The position numbers and the translations under genes were made by a program. The notes beneath the pieces were generated by a model. It made no database searches. It saw only the letters and a program-made list of their open reading frames with translations, and had not been told where the DNA came from. A stretch of DNA of 64,000 nt, from assembly GCA_950295325.1 (NCBI GenBank), contig OX485803.1, positions 67,905,554 to 67,969,553 on the forward strand, read 5' to 3'. Below, in pieces: positions 1 to 12,100 of this stretch (position 1 is its first letter; each line of letters begins with the position of its first letter). Source of the stretch: Polytrichum commune (taxonomy: Eukaryota > Streptophyta > Polytrichopsida > Polytrichales > Polytrichaceae).

Positions 1-1390
1 CCCCCCCCCCGAGTCCCTAAGACATTAATGTCAAAGCTAAGTGTTCATGCATGTAAATCATTCTCATCTCTAATAACTTATGGAGTTATTTTTATCTCTT
101 TCATGGATTGAATGACCTACGTATTATTCTTCCTCTATTCAATTATATTTCAATATTTCAATTTGAAAGAGTCTCAAGACTTTATGTATTCCTAACCTAC
201 TCCTCGCTAAAGTATCTTTACGAGATTCCACAAACCATTCAATTCATAGAGTACACATGATTTACATGAATTCATTCATTGAAGTGTTTGACCCATTTCC
301 TATTCAAGTTCTCATTTCCGTAAATCTTATGCCATCATTTAGAATTCCCTTTAATCGATGAGGTATGGTTATGGAGATGCAATCTTAATATTGCTCGAGA
401 TTCATGTGGTGCTTGATGTGGCCCACTCGTTGGCCACCTCCTTTGTCATCCTCTCAATATGATTTCGATTCCGATGTCTCCCGCGGCCTTGCATATCACC
501 TTGTACTTCAATATGTTAGTTTCCAAAGTCCTTTCTCTTTAGTTGACCGCTAATTTTGGCTAAGTCCATATGTGTTGCATGCAAAACAACCAACCCCCAC
601 CCAAAAATTTGAGTGGGATAAATGATAACTCTAGTGCCTTTGAGAAGGTCATTCTTGAATTTGTGTTATCGCAAGCATGTGTGTTCATATTAGATGTCGA
701 CTATGAACGTCAAAAATCTTAGCCAATGAAGAGCACATAATGAATCTAGTAATAATATAACTTAAGATACAATTACAAGAATAAACGCTAGGAGAATGAC
801 TTTAAAACCAAGTTATGAAGTGATTCTCAATGCATGGGGGTGAGGGCAAAGCCACAAAGAGATTTATGCTAAAATTGCCTAAATTTTTTTTTATGTTAAA
901 CGATTTATGTTCATTCCTAGTAGTATTTACCTATCCAGTAGGGTTTATTGGGTATGGGAGGTGGGCATGTACCCATTATGCGCGGCAAGTATTATGTGTG
1001 ATGATTTCTAATGGCCAACAACTTTGATGCTTTATAAGTATCCATGGCCGCTTCTTATGTCATGCCATTATTTTCGTTGCCATAATATATGTTATATTTA
1101 AAATTTTGAATTCTTGGAACTCTAATGGTTCATAGTCCAAGAGAAAACAAGAGAACAATCGAACTTGAGTTCATGGGCTAAGGTGAAAGTGGGCCTATTA
1201 TGGATGCTCACGACTTCATCAATAAGGAATTGGAAATCATAGCTATGCTTGATGTCAAGCGCGATTGAGCATCTTACACGCATATTATGAGAATGTGCAA
1301 TTGACTTTGGTATGTTATAATAGGAATCTATGTTACAGAGTAGAATGTTAAAGTATGGAATCTATGTTATAATATGAACCTATTTTAAGC
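1..1390. other. AT-rich intergenic DNA, no gene seen
   Basis: I see no reading frame with recognisable protein features, no RNA gene and no clear repeat structure here. The window opens with a run of ten C. The short open frames present are isolated and have no codon bias or splice context. Confidence 0.6.
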
Positions 1391-1399
1391 ATTATCAAT

Positions 1400-1915
1400 A
1401 CTATTACCATTTATCGATTGAAAGTGATTATTATTATTACTATAAATCACTACTAGTCAGCCATTAGTAATTCATAATTATTAATCACTATTAAAAATTA
1501 TTAATGACTATAATGACCTATGAAGCACTAGCATTCACTATTATTCACTACTAGTCACTATTAGTTACTATTACTGGTAATTACTATTAATCACTATAAA
1601 TCATTTTTACTAATATTACTAATATTACTAATATTAACAATAGAGTGAATATGACAATTTACTAACAATAAAAATAATATCAATCATACTAATATGAGTT
1701 ATCTTAATAAGTACTAATAATGAACTTACTAATATGAGTTATCTTACTAAGTACTGATAATTATCTTACTAATATGCAGTTATCTTACTAATTACTAATA
1801 ATTGTCTTACTAATACTTAGATATCTTACTAAGTACTAATAATTATCTCACTAATACTTAGATATCTTACTAAGTACTAATAATTATCATACCAATAGGG
1901 CGAACCTTACAAAGT
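1400..1915. repeat. AT-rich tandem repeat, about 40-bp unit
   Basis: From about 1620 to 1905 a unit of about 40 bp (TTACTAATATGAGTTATC followed by TTACTAAGTACTGATAATTATC-like sequence) recurs five to six times with small changes. The left part (1400-1620) is a looser run of CACTATTAGT/ACTATTAATC words. It looks like a low-complexity minisatellite and no coding content is seen. Confidence 0.7.
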
Positions 1916-2099
1916 ACCAATAATTTTTTATCGCTACGTCCTAATACCATCATACCGCCCATCCCTCCTCAAAACGTACTTTAGCCGCCAAATCGCATAT
2001 CTCTTCGCGTCCCGAGATTGCCTCCATCATGTCCCTTCGTACTAATGAGGCATTATGTGTCATGCGACTTCCACCCGCTCGTCATTATGGCAACATTTC

Positions 2100-2944
2100 G
2101 CACCCTCTCTCTCCCTCTCTCTCATTCTCCTCTCCCAATTCTTTCTCTCTTTCCTTCACCACTCTCCACTTTTCTGGAATGCTCTTGCAAAACTCTTCTC
2201 CCACAATTCTGAACTTGCTTTGCTTCTCTTCATTCTCTTCATTCTCTTCTCTTCATTCAATTATTGTACTCCTTGTCTTGATTCTCTTCTCAAGAAAACC
2301 CTGGAATAGATTCAGTGTGCATTTTCTTGGAATATGTGATAGTTTCTTGGTGAGCATAGTTGTTTCTTGCTCAATCCAGCATGTGGTAGAGGTGAGATGT
2401 GGAGAAGAGGAAGGCGACCTTGAAGCAAGTGGAGGGAAGTTCCAATCATGAAGAATTGAGAACCCACAAGCTTGTAAGTTTCTGAACTCTTTCAATGTTT
2501 TGCACTCTCTTTCACTCATTTGCTTTCTCTTTCAATTTCATTCTTCCTCTTGCTTGCATTGTTCCTCTTGCATGCATTCTTCCACTTGCTTGCATTTCAA
2601 ATTTCTGGTGCACTAGGGTTTGAATTGCTTGAAGAATTTCAAACCCAGAAATACTAGAGATTTGCATGTGAGTTGTGTGATGCTTGGGTGTGAAGAGTTG
2701 ATTGAAATGTGAGAAAAATGCTCAAATCAGAATGCAAGATGAATGACAAGAGGTTATGTTCATAAAAATGTGAGACCAGATTGCAAGAAGAATGTGAGGG
2801 CAGAATTTACCTATTGAGATGTTTGAGAGTATGAATGTATTGCACATGTAGACATAGTTTGAAACAAATGCTCTTGTGTTTTGTTTTGTGCAGGAAACCA
2901 CATTCGTATTGAAAGAATTTTGACATGGTCCCCCCAAAGAACCC
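2100..2944 (+). promoter_or_regulatory. Candidate leader exons (pyrimidine-rich 5' UTR)
   Basis: A CT-rich tract (about 2100-2290) typical of plant 5' leaders runs into a good donor (AGCTT|GTAAGT at 2475/2476). A second candidate exon starts after TTTGTGCAG (about 2891) and ends at CCCTG|GTGAGT (2944/2945). It contains an ATG (2922) that opens a very short frame. The following interval up to 3776 would be an intron holding the palindrome arrays. This is inference from splice consensus and composition only. Confidence 0.35.
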
Positions 2945-3021
2945 TGGTGAGTGTCCATTACATAAATCCCAGTTTTTCTGTTAGTGTGAACGCGGTTATC
3001 TGAAAGTGGATATTTGAAGTG

Positions 3022-3232
3022 CCCACAGGTGAACACCCGTGGGCTTTTGCACCCACAAGGTGGAGAGGCCCACGGGTGAACACCCGTGGGCCTCTCCCCC
3101 CATCCGGTTGAATGTGCCCACGGGTGTTCACCCGTGGGCTTTTGCACCCACAAGGTGGAGAGGCCCACGGGTGAACACCCGTGGGCCTTTGCACTCACCA
3201 GGTGGAGAGTCCCACGGGTGAACACCCGTGGG
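3022..3232. repeat. Palindrome array 1 (five 22-bp palindromes, 47-48-bp period)
   Basis: Five palindromes start at 3022, 3069, 3117, 3164 and 3211. The arms are CCCACGGGTG and CACCCGTGGG, with centre AA or TT according to orientation; the first has one change (CACAGG). The 25-26-bp spacers are themselves related (CCTTTGCACTCACCAGGTGG-like, plus an inverted version), so this is a minisatellite of palindrome plus spacer. It lies in a probable intron. Confidence 0.9.
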
Positions 3233-3447
3233 CAGTGGTGATTCTTCACAAGGTCCCTAACATGTCCGTGGTCACATGTCGACATCTTTGTTTTTTTCTG
3301 TTCTTTTTTCCTAATTTTGTACCAACTTGAGGGAGACTTAACTTGTATAGATATTACCGGTTTCGGGGCGGGTTGAGATTTTTTCGCCTTTCAATTCAAT
3401 GTTTTTGGACGTGGACGAGCTTAAACTTTGTGAAAAATCAGCCCTCC

Positions 3448-3613
3448 CGTGGGCCTCTCCCCTCATCTGGTTGAAAGTGCCCACGGGTGTTCACCCGTGG
3501 GCCTTTGCACTCACCTGGTTAGGAGTGCCCACGGGTGTTCACCCGTGGGCCTTTGCCCTCACCTGGTTAGGAGTGCCCACGGGTGTTCACCCGTGAGCCT
3601 TTGCACTCACCTG
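3448..3613. repeat. Palindrome array 2 (three full 22-bp palindromes plus a half copy)
   Basis: A half copy at about 3447 is followed by full copies at 3480, 3528 and 3576 (the last has one G-to-A change in the right arm). The spacing is exactly 48 bp. Spacers are near-identical versions of CCTTTGCACTCACCTGG plus TTAGGAGTG. All copies here have the TT centre, unlike the mixed orientation of array 1. Confidence 0.9.
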
Positions 3614-3776
3614 GGTGGGAGATTTTGTTTGATAAATGTCTTTTTGATTTTCTATGTAGACAAATTTGGTGTGTCTCTGTAAGCATTTGAAGGTTTTAGA
3701 CATAAACATGTGATAGACAGTTGGTGTTTCATTCAGGTACATAGAGGTGTCGAAGTGTTCTCTCATTTGAATTGAG

Positions 3777-3978
3777 ATGGCAAGAACTAAGCAAACAACC
3801 CGTAAAGGTATAACCACAATACCTATGTGCACGTCAATGTTATATGAGTTATAGAATCCGTGATAATATTGGGCTATGCTGAGTACTTACATGTGCATTG
3901 TCTTCTGCAGTATCGGGAGGTGTGGGCTGTGAGCCCAAAAGGGTGCCCACATTTAGTCTTAGACCCTTGAAACGTTAG
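3777..3978 (+). CDS. Short two-exon frame encoding a histone H3 tail-like peptide
   Basis: ATG at 3777 opens the frame MARTKQTTRK, which matches the start of the canonical histone H3 tail (M-ARTKQTARK) except for Ala7 to Thr. A donor (AAAG|GTATAA, 3807/3808) and an acceptor (TTCTGCAG, ending 3910) join it in phase to V-SGG-VGCEPKRVPTF and a stop at 3978. This keeps the xxGG spacing of H3 (K-STGG). The rest of H3 is absent, so this is not a histone gene. It may be the first coding exons of a larger gene interrupted downstream, a tail-mimic peptide, or a decayed fragment. Continuity with the gene at 6155 is not shown. Confidence 0.4.
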
Positions 3979-5630
3979 TTGATGCACTTTGAAGTAGCAT
4001 GTTACTTCACAAAAATATAAAAAGAGTGAAATGTTAGTCTTAGAAGTACCATGTTGTAAGAGGCTAGGATGTGAGTTGTTATTGTGTTTTTACCTTCGGA
4101 AGGATTTGAGTGAATGAGGATAGGTAAGGAGAACTTGGATTGAGTAGTTAGTGAGTAGGCTAGTACAAATGGATGGAGACAACCAAAGTGACTCAAGAGG
4201 CAAGTGCATTCGAATTGGGATGAATGGAGGATCACATGGAGCGCACAAGTGGACCACCTCATCATGGCCACTTAATGGGGAAGGCCCAAGGAAGAATGCA
4301 AGGTGGAGGATAAGCAAATTCTCAAAGCACCAATCAAATCACGAGTTAAGCATCGTGGTTTGAATTAAGTGGTGAGCGACGATTTGGAAAAGTAAGGGGA
4401 GAAAGTTATGGCGGCGGAAAGCGAAGGAGGCTAAGTTTGGGTTGAAGCATCCCAAGTTTGGTAAAGTGTGGTAGGTAGAAAGCCAAGGCTAGTTAAATGT
4501 TCGAATTAGGATCCTTGTTGATCATTTGAGGGAGGAAGGCTTAGAAGATAGGATTGGCGCCTACTAAGTAGGAGGAAATCTCAAGGGCTTATCGTGAGCC
4601 TTGAGGGTGCTCACCCCCTCAAGCTTACTATATAATCCCTCATTCTTCCCTCACTCATCCTCTCTTTCCTTTGTGCTCCAAGGCACCCCACGAGTTATAA
4701 GTGTGGGTGTGGGAAGCCATATTGGAGCACATGTGTGTGCTTAGTTTTTAGTTTGAGAGCCAAGGCTTGTTAGCCTTGAAGAGGGCTTGACCTCTTGGTA
4801 GAATTAGTGTTGACGTGAAGGATTTTAAAGTTAATTCATGATTCCAATTTGTGGTACTTAAAGTTCATGTTTTGAATACACGTGGTTGCAAGTTCCATGT
4901 TTAAGAGTTGAGCACTTGATGTTGTGATGAGTGCAAAAATATACTTGTGTGGATTAGTTAGTCTTAGTGAAGTTAGGAAATTCTCTCTCCCCCTCTCCTC
5001 TCTAGGATTTTAGGATTTTAGGATTAGAGAAGAATTGTGTGATTAGAAAGGGGTTGTTAGTAGAATTAGGGAAATTAGGTAGGAAGATTAGTTAAGGGCT
5101 TGAATAATTAGTGAGGTAGTTGGGGATTACAACTACAAAGTTGTGGGTTTATGAAGGAGCTGGGTTTATGAAGGAGCTGGGTTTATGAAGGAGCTGGGTT
5201 TGTTTAGTTAGAAAGTAAAGAGCTGGGTTTATGAAGGACCTGGGTTTGTTTAGTTAGAAGCTAAGGAGCTGGGTTCATGAAGGAGCTGGGTTTATGAAGG
5301 AGCTGGGTTTGTTTAGTTAGAAGCTAAGAAGCTGGGTTTATGAAGGAGCTGGGTTTGTTTAGTTAGAAGCTAAGAAGCTGGGTTTATGAAGGAGCTGGGT
5401 TTATGAAGGAGCTAGGTTTATGTAATTAGAAAGTAAAGAGATGGGTTCATGAAGGAGCTTAGTAGATAGCCTACCTAATTAGCTCATAGACAAGTAGTTA
5501 GTTACATTATGCTAGTTAGTGTTATGTGTGGCTTTCACAAGTAAATGTATTTGAGATTGACTATAGAGAATAGTGTTTTTTTTAACACTTGCATCCTCTC
5601 TTTAAAAATAAACCACGTGCACAAATTAAT
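3979..5630. other. Non-coding stretch with a promoter-like segment
   Basis: No gene is recognised. A TATA-like box (CTATATAATCC, about 4629-4639) is followed by a CT-rich segment and a G-rich leader-like stretch. This is the arrangement of a plant promoter or of a retrotransposon LTR, but I could not find matching LTR ends or a primer-binding site. Confidence 0.35.
5150..5462. repeat. Minisatellite, GAGCTGGGTTTATGAAG units
   Basis: A 17-bp word (GAGCTGGGTTTATGAAG) and a longer variant carrying GTTTGTTTAGTTAGAAGCTAA alternate about a dozen times between 5150 and 5460. The two unit lengths form a higher-order pattern. No coding frame is maintained across it. Confidence 0.85.
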
Positions 5631-5952
5631 GGAGAATGTGGAGCACTCTCGCGATGGCAAGACAAAGGAAGCAAAGACCAAAGGTGCGAGGGAGAGATTG
5701 ACATAAGTCACATAAGTATTTCTTAATACTTAAAGGCTTATGTACGGTATGGAGACACCAAGTGAGACCTCTTATAGTAGCGATACGGAATACACAAGTG
5801 ATAGTTCAAGTGGTAGTATAGAGTCAACGGCACGGACTCCATTTAGGAGAGGGATATCCTTAAGGGCTTGTGTAGCTAAAGCGGCCGGATGGACGTTAGA
5901 AGCAAACAAAGACAAAATAGCACCCGAGCATAAGGAGGTTAAAATAACATAG
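5631..5952 (+). other. Short hypothetical frames, possible upstream exons
   Basis: A 25-codon frame (MENVEHSRDGKTKEAK...) at 5631-5708 is followed by a 70-codon Ser/Thr-rich frame at 5740-5952 (MYGMETPSETSYSSDTEY...) preceded by an AAAG acceptor-like site. Neither resembles a family I know. They could be upstream exons of the gene at 6155, the start of a retrotransposon gag, or chance. Confidence 0.2.
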
Positions 5953-6154
5953 TTAACTTGTGCATTCTCCACATACGTATTGAAATTGTACATTGAGTTG
6001 TTAAAAGTGAAATTCCAGTTAAATCCAAGACCACTTGAAGGGTGAACCTTGCACTATGGACTCATCCAAGTCCAAATCCAATACCGCGGAGGAATGTGAG
6101 CCCAAACCCACTACTCGGACTACGGACGCTTAAGGGTGGGGGGTTTGGCCTCAC

Positions 6155-9100
6155 ATGGGCAGATGGGTGAATTACGATGTTGAAGTTTTGGGCCCAGATT
6201 TGCAATGGTTCATGCAGTATAGTGGTTTCGGAGAGACAACGGTGCTCTCGCTTTATACGAGGACTGGGCCCAATTCTACATGGAGAAAGTACATGAAGGC
6301 AAAACATGTACTGGACATTCAAGCGGATGGGAGCCGGGTATTGATAATGTGCAAGTCGCCTGAACGGAAGAAGGACTTCAAGGTTGCAGCACTCGTGGAG
6401 ACTTTCTCATATGCGGATGTGAATGAAGAGCTCAACAATGAGGGAGAGAACATCCGCTTATTGAACGGTGATTTCCTCACCTATTGTATACTATATTGCG
6501 AGACCAATGTGCACACGAAGTCCGTGGAGGAGAGGTCAGTAATGATCGAGCAGGACTACAAGTCTGCTCTAGCACGAGTGAAGGTTATAGTTGAGGAGGC
6601 AAAGGCGGCAAGGTTGGAAGCATCTTTGAAGAAGAAGGAAATCCGCGATGGCAAGAGGAAGGATCTTGCTGATGTACGTGCCACCTCGTCTAGGAAGAAG
6701 ACGAGACCCGATGAAGGACAACCACTGATTGTCGAAGACACTGACGGCCAGGATGTTGTCTCCAAGAGAGGCAAGAAGAAAACACCCGAGGATAGTCCAT
6801 TTCTTGAACTCGAGAAGATTCCCAAGCGATCAATGCATGGGCCTCCAGACAAATCGGTTGGAGACAGGTTGATGGATATGGAGTTGTTCAAGAACAAGTA
6901 CCAAAGGGTGTGGATATTCGGTGAAGGCGTGAATGGCTATGTCAATATTGACAATATAGAGCGGGAAGATGCAGGGTATAATTGCCGACCCATATCCGAG
7001 GCGCATTTGAAGGAGATCAAGACATGGTTATTCAACTATGCCTTCATTCCGAAGATTCATCCCAACTTCTTGACAATCATTCCTTCGGATAGGTGAACTA
7101 AACCATTCAATTTTGAGGAGGTGAAGGACAAATCGTTCCACGTGGTAAATGGACAGCACACGTTAGCAGCCTGTCTGGAATATGTGAATGACCCTAGCAG
7201 CACAGATGAGGTGAAGAGGTTTTTCTCGAAATGGCCTTGTAATGTGGTCTGGGCCCCTGAAGGTGATGACGACCCTCTGTTCCATCTCTCTGGTGTTCTG
7301 AACCTGGATAGTGAGTACAAGAAGCACTTTCCATCATTTACGGAGTGCATTCAGCACGCTAGGAAGACCTGGATTAGGCGAGGAAGACCTGACCGAACTG
7401 TACGCGAGAAGGCCAGCAACATGGAAGCTTTTAAGAAGTGGAAGGTATTTTTCAAACCTGTGACTTTTGAATTTCTCATTTCTGTGACTCCCACGGGTGT
7501 TCACCCGTGGGCGACTATCATGTTGTTGGTGATTGCTAGAAATACATGGAGGTTTTTTTCATAGAGATTGATACATTGCCGGTGTTTGATACAGGCATTT
7601 ATTACGTGCATCATGTGGACGTTCCGCGTGGAGAAGGAGACCAACCTGATCATGGAGCATGTCTTGCCTGTATTGAGCGATGACATATGGAGGAAGTGGG
7701 AGCGGATATTCAAGGATTACGAGAGTGGTGACTATGTAGACCCGAAGACCGAAGCTCTTATGAAAGAGACAAAGGGGTTTAAGTCGAAGAAGGTGGTCAA
7801 GAACGACCTGAAACAATTTCGGGGCTTGACAGAGATGGAGCTCGACATGGCAGCGAATCAAATCCTCACCACCAGAGATGGAGAGGAGCACCCTCGACAT
7901 ACCTTGAAGACTGTGCGCGATTGGGCGATGAACAGGAAAAAGAAGAATGAAACTTATATCGCGATGGCACAGTGTCTAGACCCGACTCCATTGTACATTG
8001 TCCACGTCGATCAGAAAGAGACCATTGATCGTGATTGTTGGAGAGTATGGAAGTATGCGAATAAGTTTGGTAAACTCCAGCGAGAACGACTTGTAGACTT
8101 GCTTGGAGCGGAGTACCTTCTTGGCGCTATGAACCCCACAAGGAAGAGAGTACCTATTCCGGACCGGTTTAAAGAAGGAGTGAGGAACATTTTAGGTACA
8201 CATAACACCGAGGTTACACCCGAGCATGTCGTGTTGTCTATTGACAACAACTACAAGATCAGTGGTGGGACAGTGCTTGCACCAGTCCTGCACGCGTACA
8301 TGGACACAAGGTTTCTCCCCGGAGTCCAGGCGGGAAAAGACACTGGGGGGCGTGTGAAGGAGTGTATGGATTCCACTCTGCAAGGTCTTCGTCGTGATTT
8401 CCCAGGCATTTTAAACTCCCCCCAATTGTGGACTGTGATTTCAGAATATCCGGATCGGCATTTCATTCACAATGCGCTGAAGGCGCACCTTCCGAGCAAC
8501 GCCAGATTTTGTAACGCCTTATACCATGGCACTAAAGAGGAGAAAATTGCATCTCGCGATTGCTTCTTCGAATCAAATGCTCTTCGGGTTACAAACTGCA
8601 TTTTTCCCAATAGGGGCGAATCAAGTTCGGAGGTGGTTGTGCGGCTCTGTGGAGGCCGGAAGATGTTGGACGTCCATGACCCGGGGCGATATAAACGTTA
8701 TTCAGTGAAAAGGGCGTATTCCAATGAGGAGGCCAAGTGTTTATTCAAGGGGGAGTTGAGGATGCAGACCTACATAGATATCATCAAGCCTTCATGTCTT
8801 GAGGGGTCTTCTTTTCTCAATATTTGTGGAGGCAATAAGGCGCACATAGTGGCACATGTAAGTAATGAGCATATTTTCCCCTAAGTGGTTCTTGAATTTC
8901 TGAATATTATCGTTGGTTTGGATGGTGTTTTGGATAACCTAACCATAAACCAGGTTGGGAGGCCCACGGGTGAACACCCGTGGGCCTAGACATCCACCTG
9001 CTTTATATCCACCTGGTTGATAGCCACCTTCTCGATAGCTTTCCTAACAATTAGTTGGTTGACAAATAGTTGGGACTATTGGTTTAATTCTATTCGCTTT

Positions 9101-12100
9101 TGGATGTAGACTAATTTGATTGAGAAGTTATTTATCTCATGCCTTGGTTTTTGCAGGCATTGGGTATGAAGGTGTTGAATATTGTGCCGGCAGAGATGCT
9201 AGAGGTGGCGAAGACGAAGATGATTGCCGCAGTTGACTGGAGCATACAAAGGTGGAATGATGAAGGAAAATTCGCTGCCCAGGATTTGGAAGAGGAAGAA
9301 GGGCGTATCGATGTGGATTCCATCATTGAGCGCGAGATTGGAAGAAAGCGTGCGAATGACACAAATGAAGAGGACGTAGAAGAGGAGGAGGAGGAAGAGG
9401 TGGAGGAGGAAGATGACCCAGTTGTTGTCCTAGGGGAGTCTGCGGAGGAAGAGGAAGTGGCCGACGAAGAGGAAGAGGAAGAGGAAGAGGAAGAGGAAGA
9501 AGAGGTCATGGACGACGCACTGGCGGAGGCCATGGCTGAGGTCATGGCAGAGGTGGAGGAGGAGGCCTTCAATTACAAGGCGTCAGCCATGGCGGAGGCC
9601 TCTTTGGAGGCCATGTCCCCGGAGCAGGTTCCCCACGGGTGTTCACCCGTGGGGGAGGGGGAGGGGGAGGGGGAGGGTGAGGAGGAGCGGCAAGAGGATG
9701 CTTCCAACTTAGAGGAAGTTGGTCGTCCACAAGCCGAGCACAGTGTCCATCACCCTGTGGGATCTTTCTCGTCTGGGATCCCATCTACACCCGGCCGCGG
9801 GTTTGCACAGTTTGACACATCTAGACGAAGTCAAGAACAACTAGATGTTCAACCTATGGAAGAATATGAGGAGGATGAGCGTCCGCAGTCAGCTAATCCT
9901 GCTGCAAGGTCTGCATCGAAACCGACTGCAAGAAAGAAAATGAAAGCTCCTCGAAGGGGAAGGTCATCTCTACGTCCTGCTAGAGTTGGAGATCACTCGC
10001 GGTCTTCGGAGGCAACGGAGCATTCTGGTCTTTATCGCGAGGTTGAATCTGGCCAAGCGGATGTTCCGCGGGATGCAATCATGTCTGAAGCTGTGCATGT
10101 TGAAGGGACAAACACAGATTTGAACGTCAGCTCACCTGTTGAGGACGTTGCCGCTGCCGTTCTCGAGGTGCTAGGACATGGGCGATCAAATCGTGATTCA
10201 CCTGGTGTTGTGGTTGCAGAAGAGCCTACTGTAGCGGCACCATCCAATGAAGCAGAGGAGGTTATTCGAACCGAAGTCATATGCTTGGATAGTGATGACG
10301 ATGTGCCCGAAAGATGCGTAGAACTAGACGTGAGGGTGAAGGTGAGAGATCGAGTTCCACATCGGGTTCGGGGGACGTTTGCTGACTACATGACGGATGA
10401 TTCCGAGGATGAGGATTATGGGAAGCCTGGGTACAACAGAGTGAAACTCTACTTTGTTGATGACCCTCACCCGGTGTTTGTTGGGAGACCTGACATGGGC
10501 AAGGAATCGGATGGGAAGGACAAGGTGCATTTTGCCCCATTTGTGGACAAATACTTGGTAGATGTGCCCGAGAACGTGCGATTGAATCTTGCGCATTTGT
10601 ACAAGTCGTACGACTATCACAAGATGTTCGCTTATCTCTCCACACCAGCGTTTTGTGAAGCAGTGAAGGTGAAACATATTCTTCATGCCGCTGCATTAAA
10701 GAAAATGAGAAAGAGATGGACAGCGTTCGAAGCTCCCAAACATCGTGATGAACGAGGTCAATTCGCGGGGTCCTCGGCCGCTCAAGCCGGCAGTGTTGTG
10801 GACTCTACGTTGGAGATCATTGACATTACTGGAGTGCCAGAGTCTCCAAGGAGGGAAGTCGATGTTGCAGTTGCGGAGTCCTCAAGCCCTCATGTCGAAC
10901 GTGTTGCTGAGGGTCAACCGGCATCGTCCGAAATGGTAATACATACTCCCTTTCCAATGCTATATTGTGTTTGGCGGTGGAAGCAAACTCGTCAAGATTT
11001 CTAAAAGTGTCTTTGCAACAGGTGTTGGTTGCGGCAGAACGGGATGTCATTCCACCGAGTTCTCATGACGACCCTGCACATGGTGGGGATCCCCCCCTAA
11101 GCCAAGCTCAAGGTATCATATATAGTGTTATTTGAATGCAATTGGTCCCACGGGTGAACACCCGTGGGACCACCTGTTTATACTTTTCAATTTCCATACA
11201 AATTGTTATCTCTCGAGTAATATTTATATAAGGGACTTTTGATATTGTGCCCACGGGTGTTCACCCGTGGGAGATTATGGGTTTGAGCGTGTGGATCTCA
11301 TAAGTCATGTGTGCATGTGGTCACAGGTCATACAGCCACTGCCGGAATACCACCTTCGGTACGATATTTTCCTCGATCTCGCAAAACTAATCCATAAATG
11401 TGGAGGCATTCTTTTATCTTGCATACTCATGTGTACCCAACGTGTTGTTTCATTCGATAAAAATCATGTAGAATATATTTTTTCCTTAGATAGAAATCCT
11501 TTACAATGACTTTCAATTTTGTCATCGCCAGATCCTCACCTCTCCAAACACTGTTGTCCATCGGAGAGAGAAGATATGGTTAGTGCTGGATGTGAACGGG
11601 ATCCTGGTGAGGTCAACAAAGTGCGACAATGTCAACACCAGGAAGACTCTTGAATCACAACATAGCCCTCAGATAACTGGGGAGTTGGCTCCACTCTTTC
11701 TCCCATATAGTGCCCTCATACCTAGGAGAGGACTGGGACGCTTTCTGCGTTTTGTTCTCTCAAACTTCCATGTTGTCATCTGGTCGTCGAAGCTTATGAA
11801 GAATCTTCAGCCAATTGTCCGGCACTTCTTCAATGGTTGTAGACATCCAGAGTATGTGTTTGGGCAAGAATTGTGTCACACTCTGAAGGATGAGAGAGGA
11901 CAAGTTCTTCCTAGTCCTATGAATGCTGATTCAAGCTTCTTCATGAAATACCTGTGCGCATTATTTGAGTGGAGCCGGACGCATCCAGTGCCGCATACGA
12001 AGCAACCCAGTCATAGGACTACATTACTTGTTGATGACTCCCCTTACAAATGCATCCCAAACCCTCCTGGGAGCTACATTAACCCTGTACCATTTATGTC

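Noticed and set aside
2722-3285. Long open frames on both strands over the palindromes (HGCSPVG / GVHPWA repeats)
   Set aside because: These frames come from the GC-rich palindrome lacking stop codons in several frames. They have no start context or homology.
3022-3613. CRISPR-like array (22-bp palindromic repeats with 25-26-bp spacers)
   Set aside because: The spacers are versions of one another, the DNA is eukaryotic, and single copies of the palindrome are scattered in introns. It is a minisatellite of palindrome plus spacer.
4560-5640. LTR retrotransposon (TATA box, leader and short gag-like frame)
   Set aside because: No pair of long terminal repeats, primer-binding site, polypurine tract or pol domains could be seen.
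9132-9572. Minus-strand Ser-rich frame opposite the acidic exon
   Set aside because: It is the antisense shadow of the Glu-rich GAG/GAA tract of the ParB-NIF gene.
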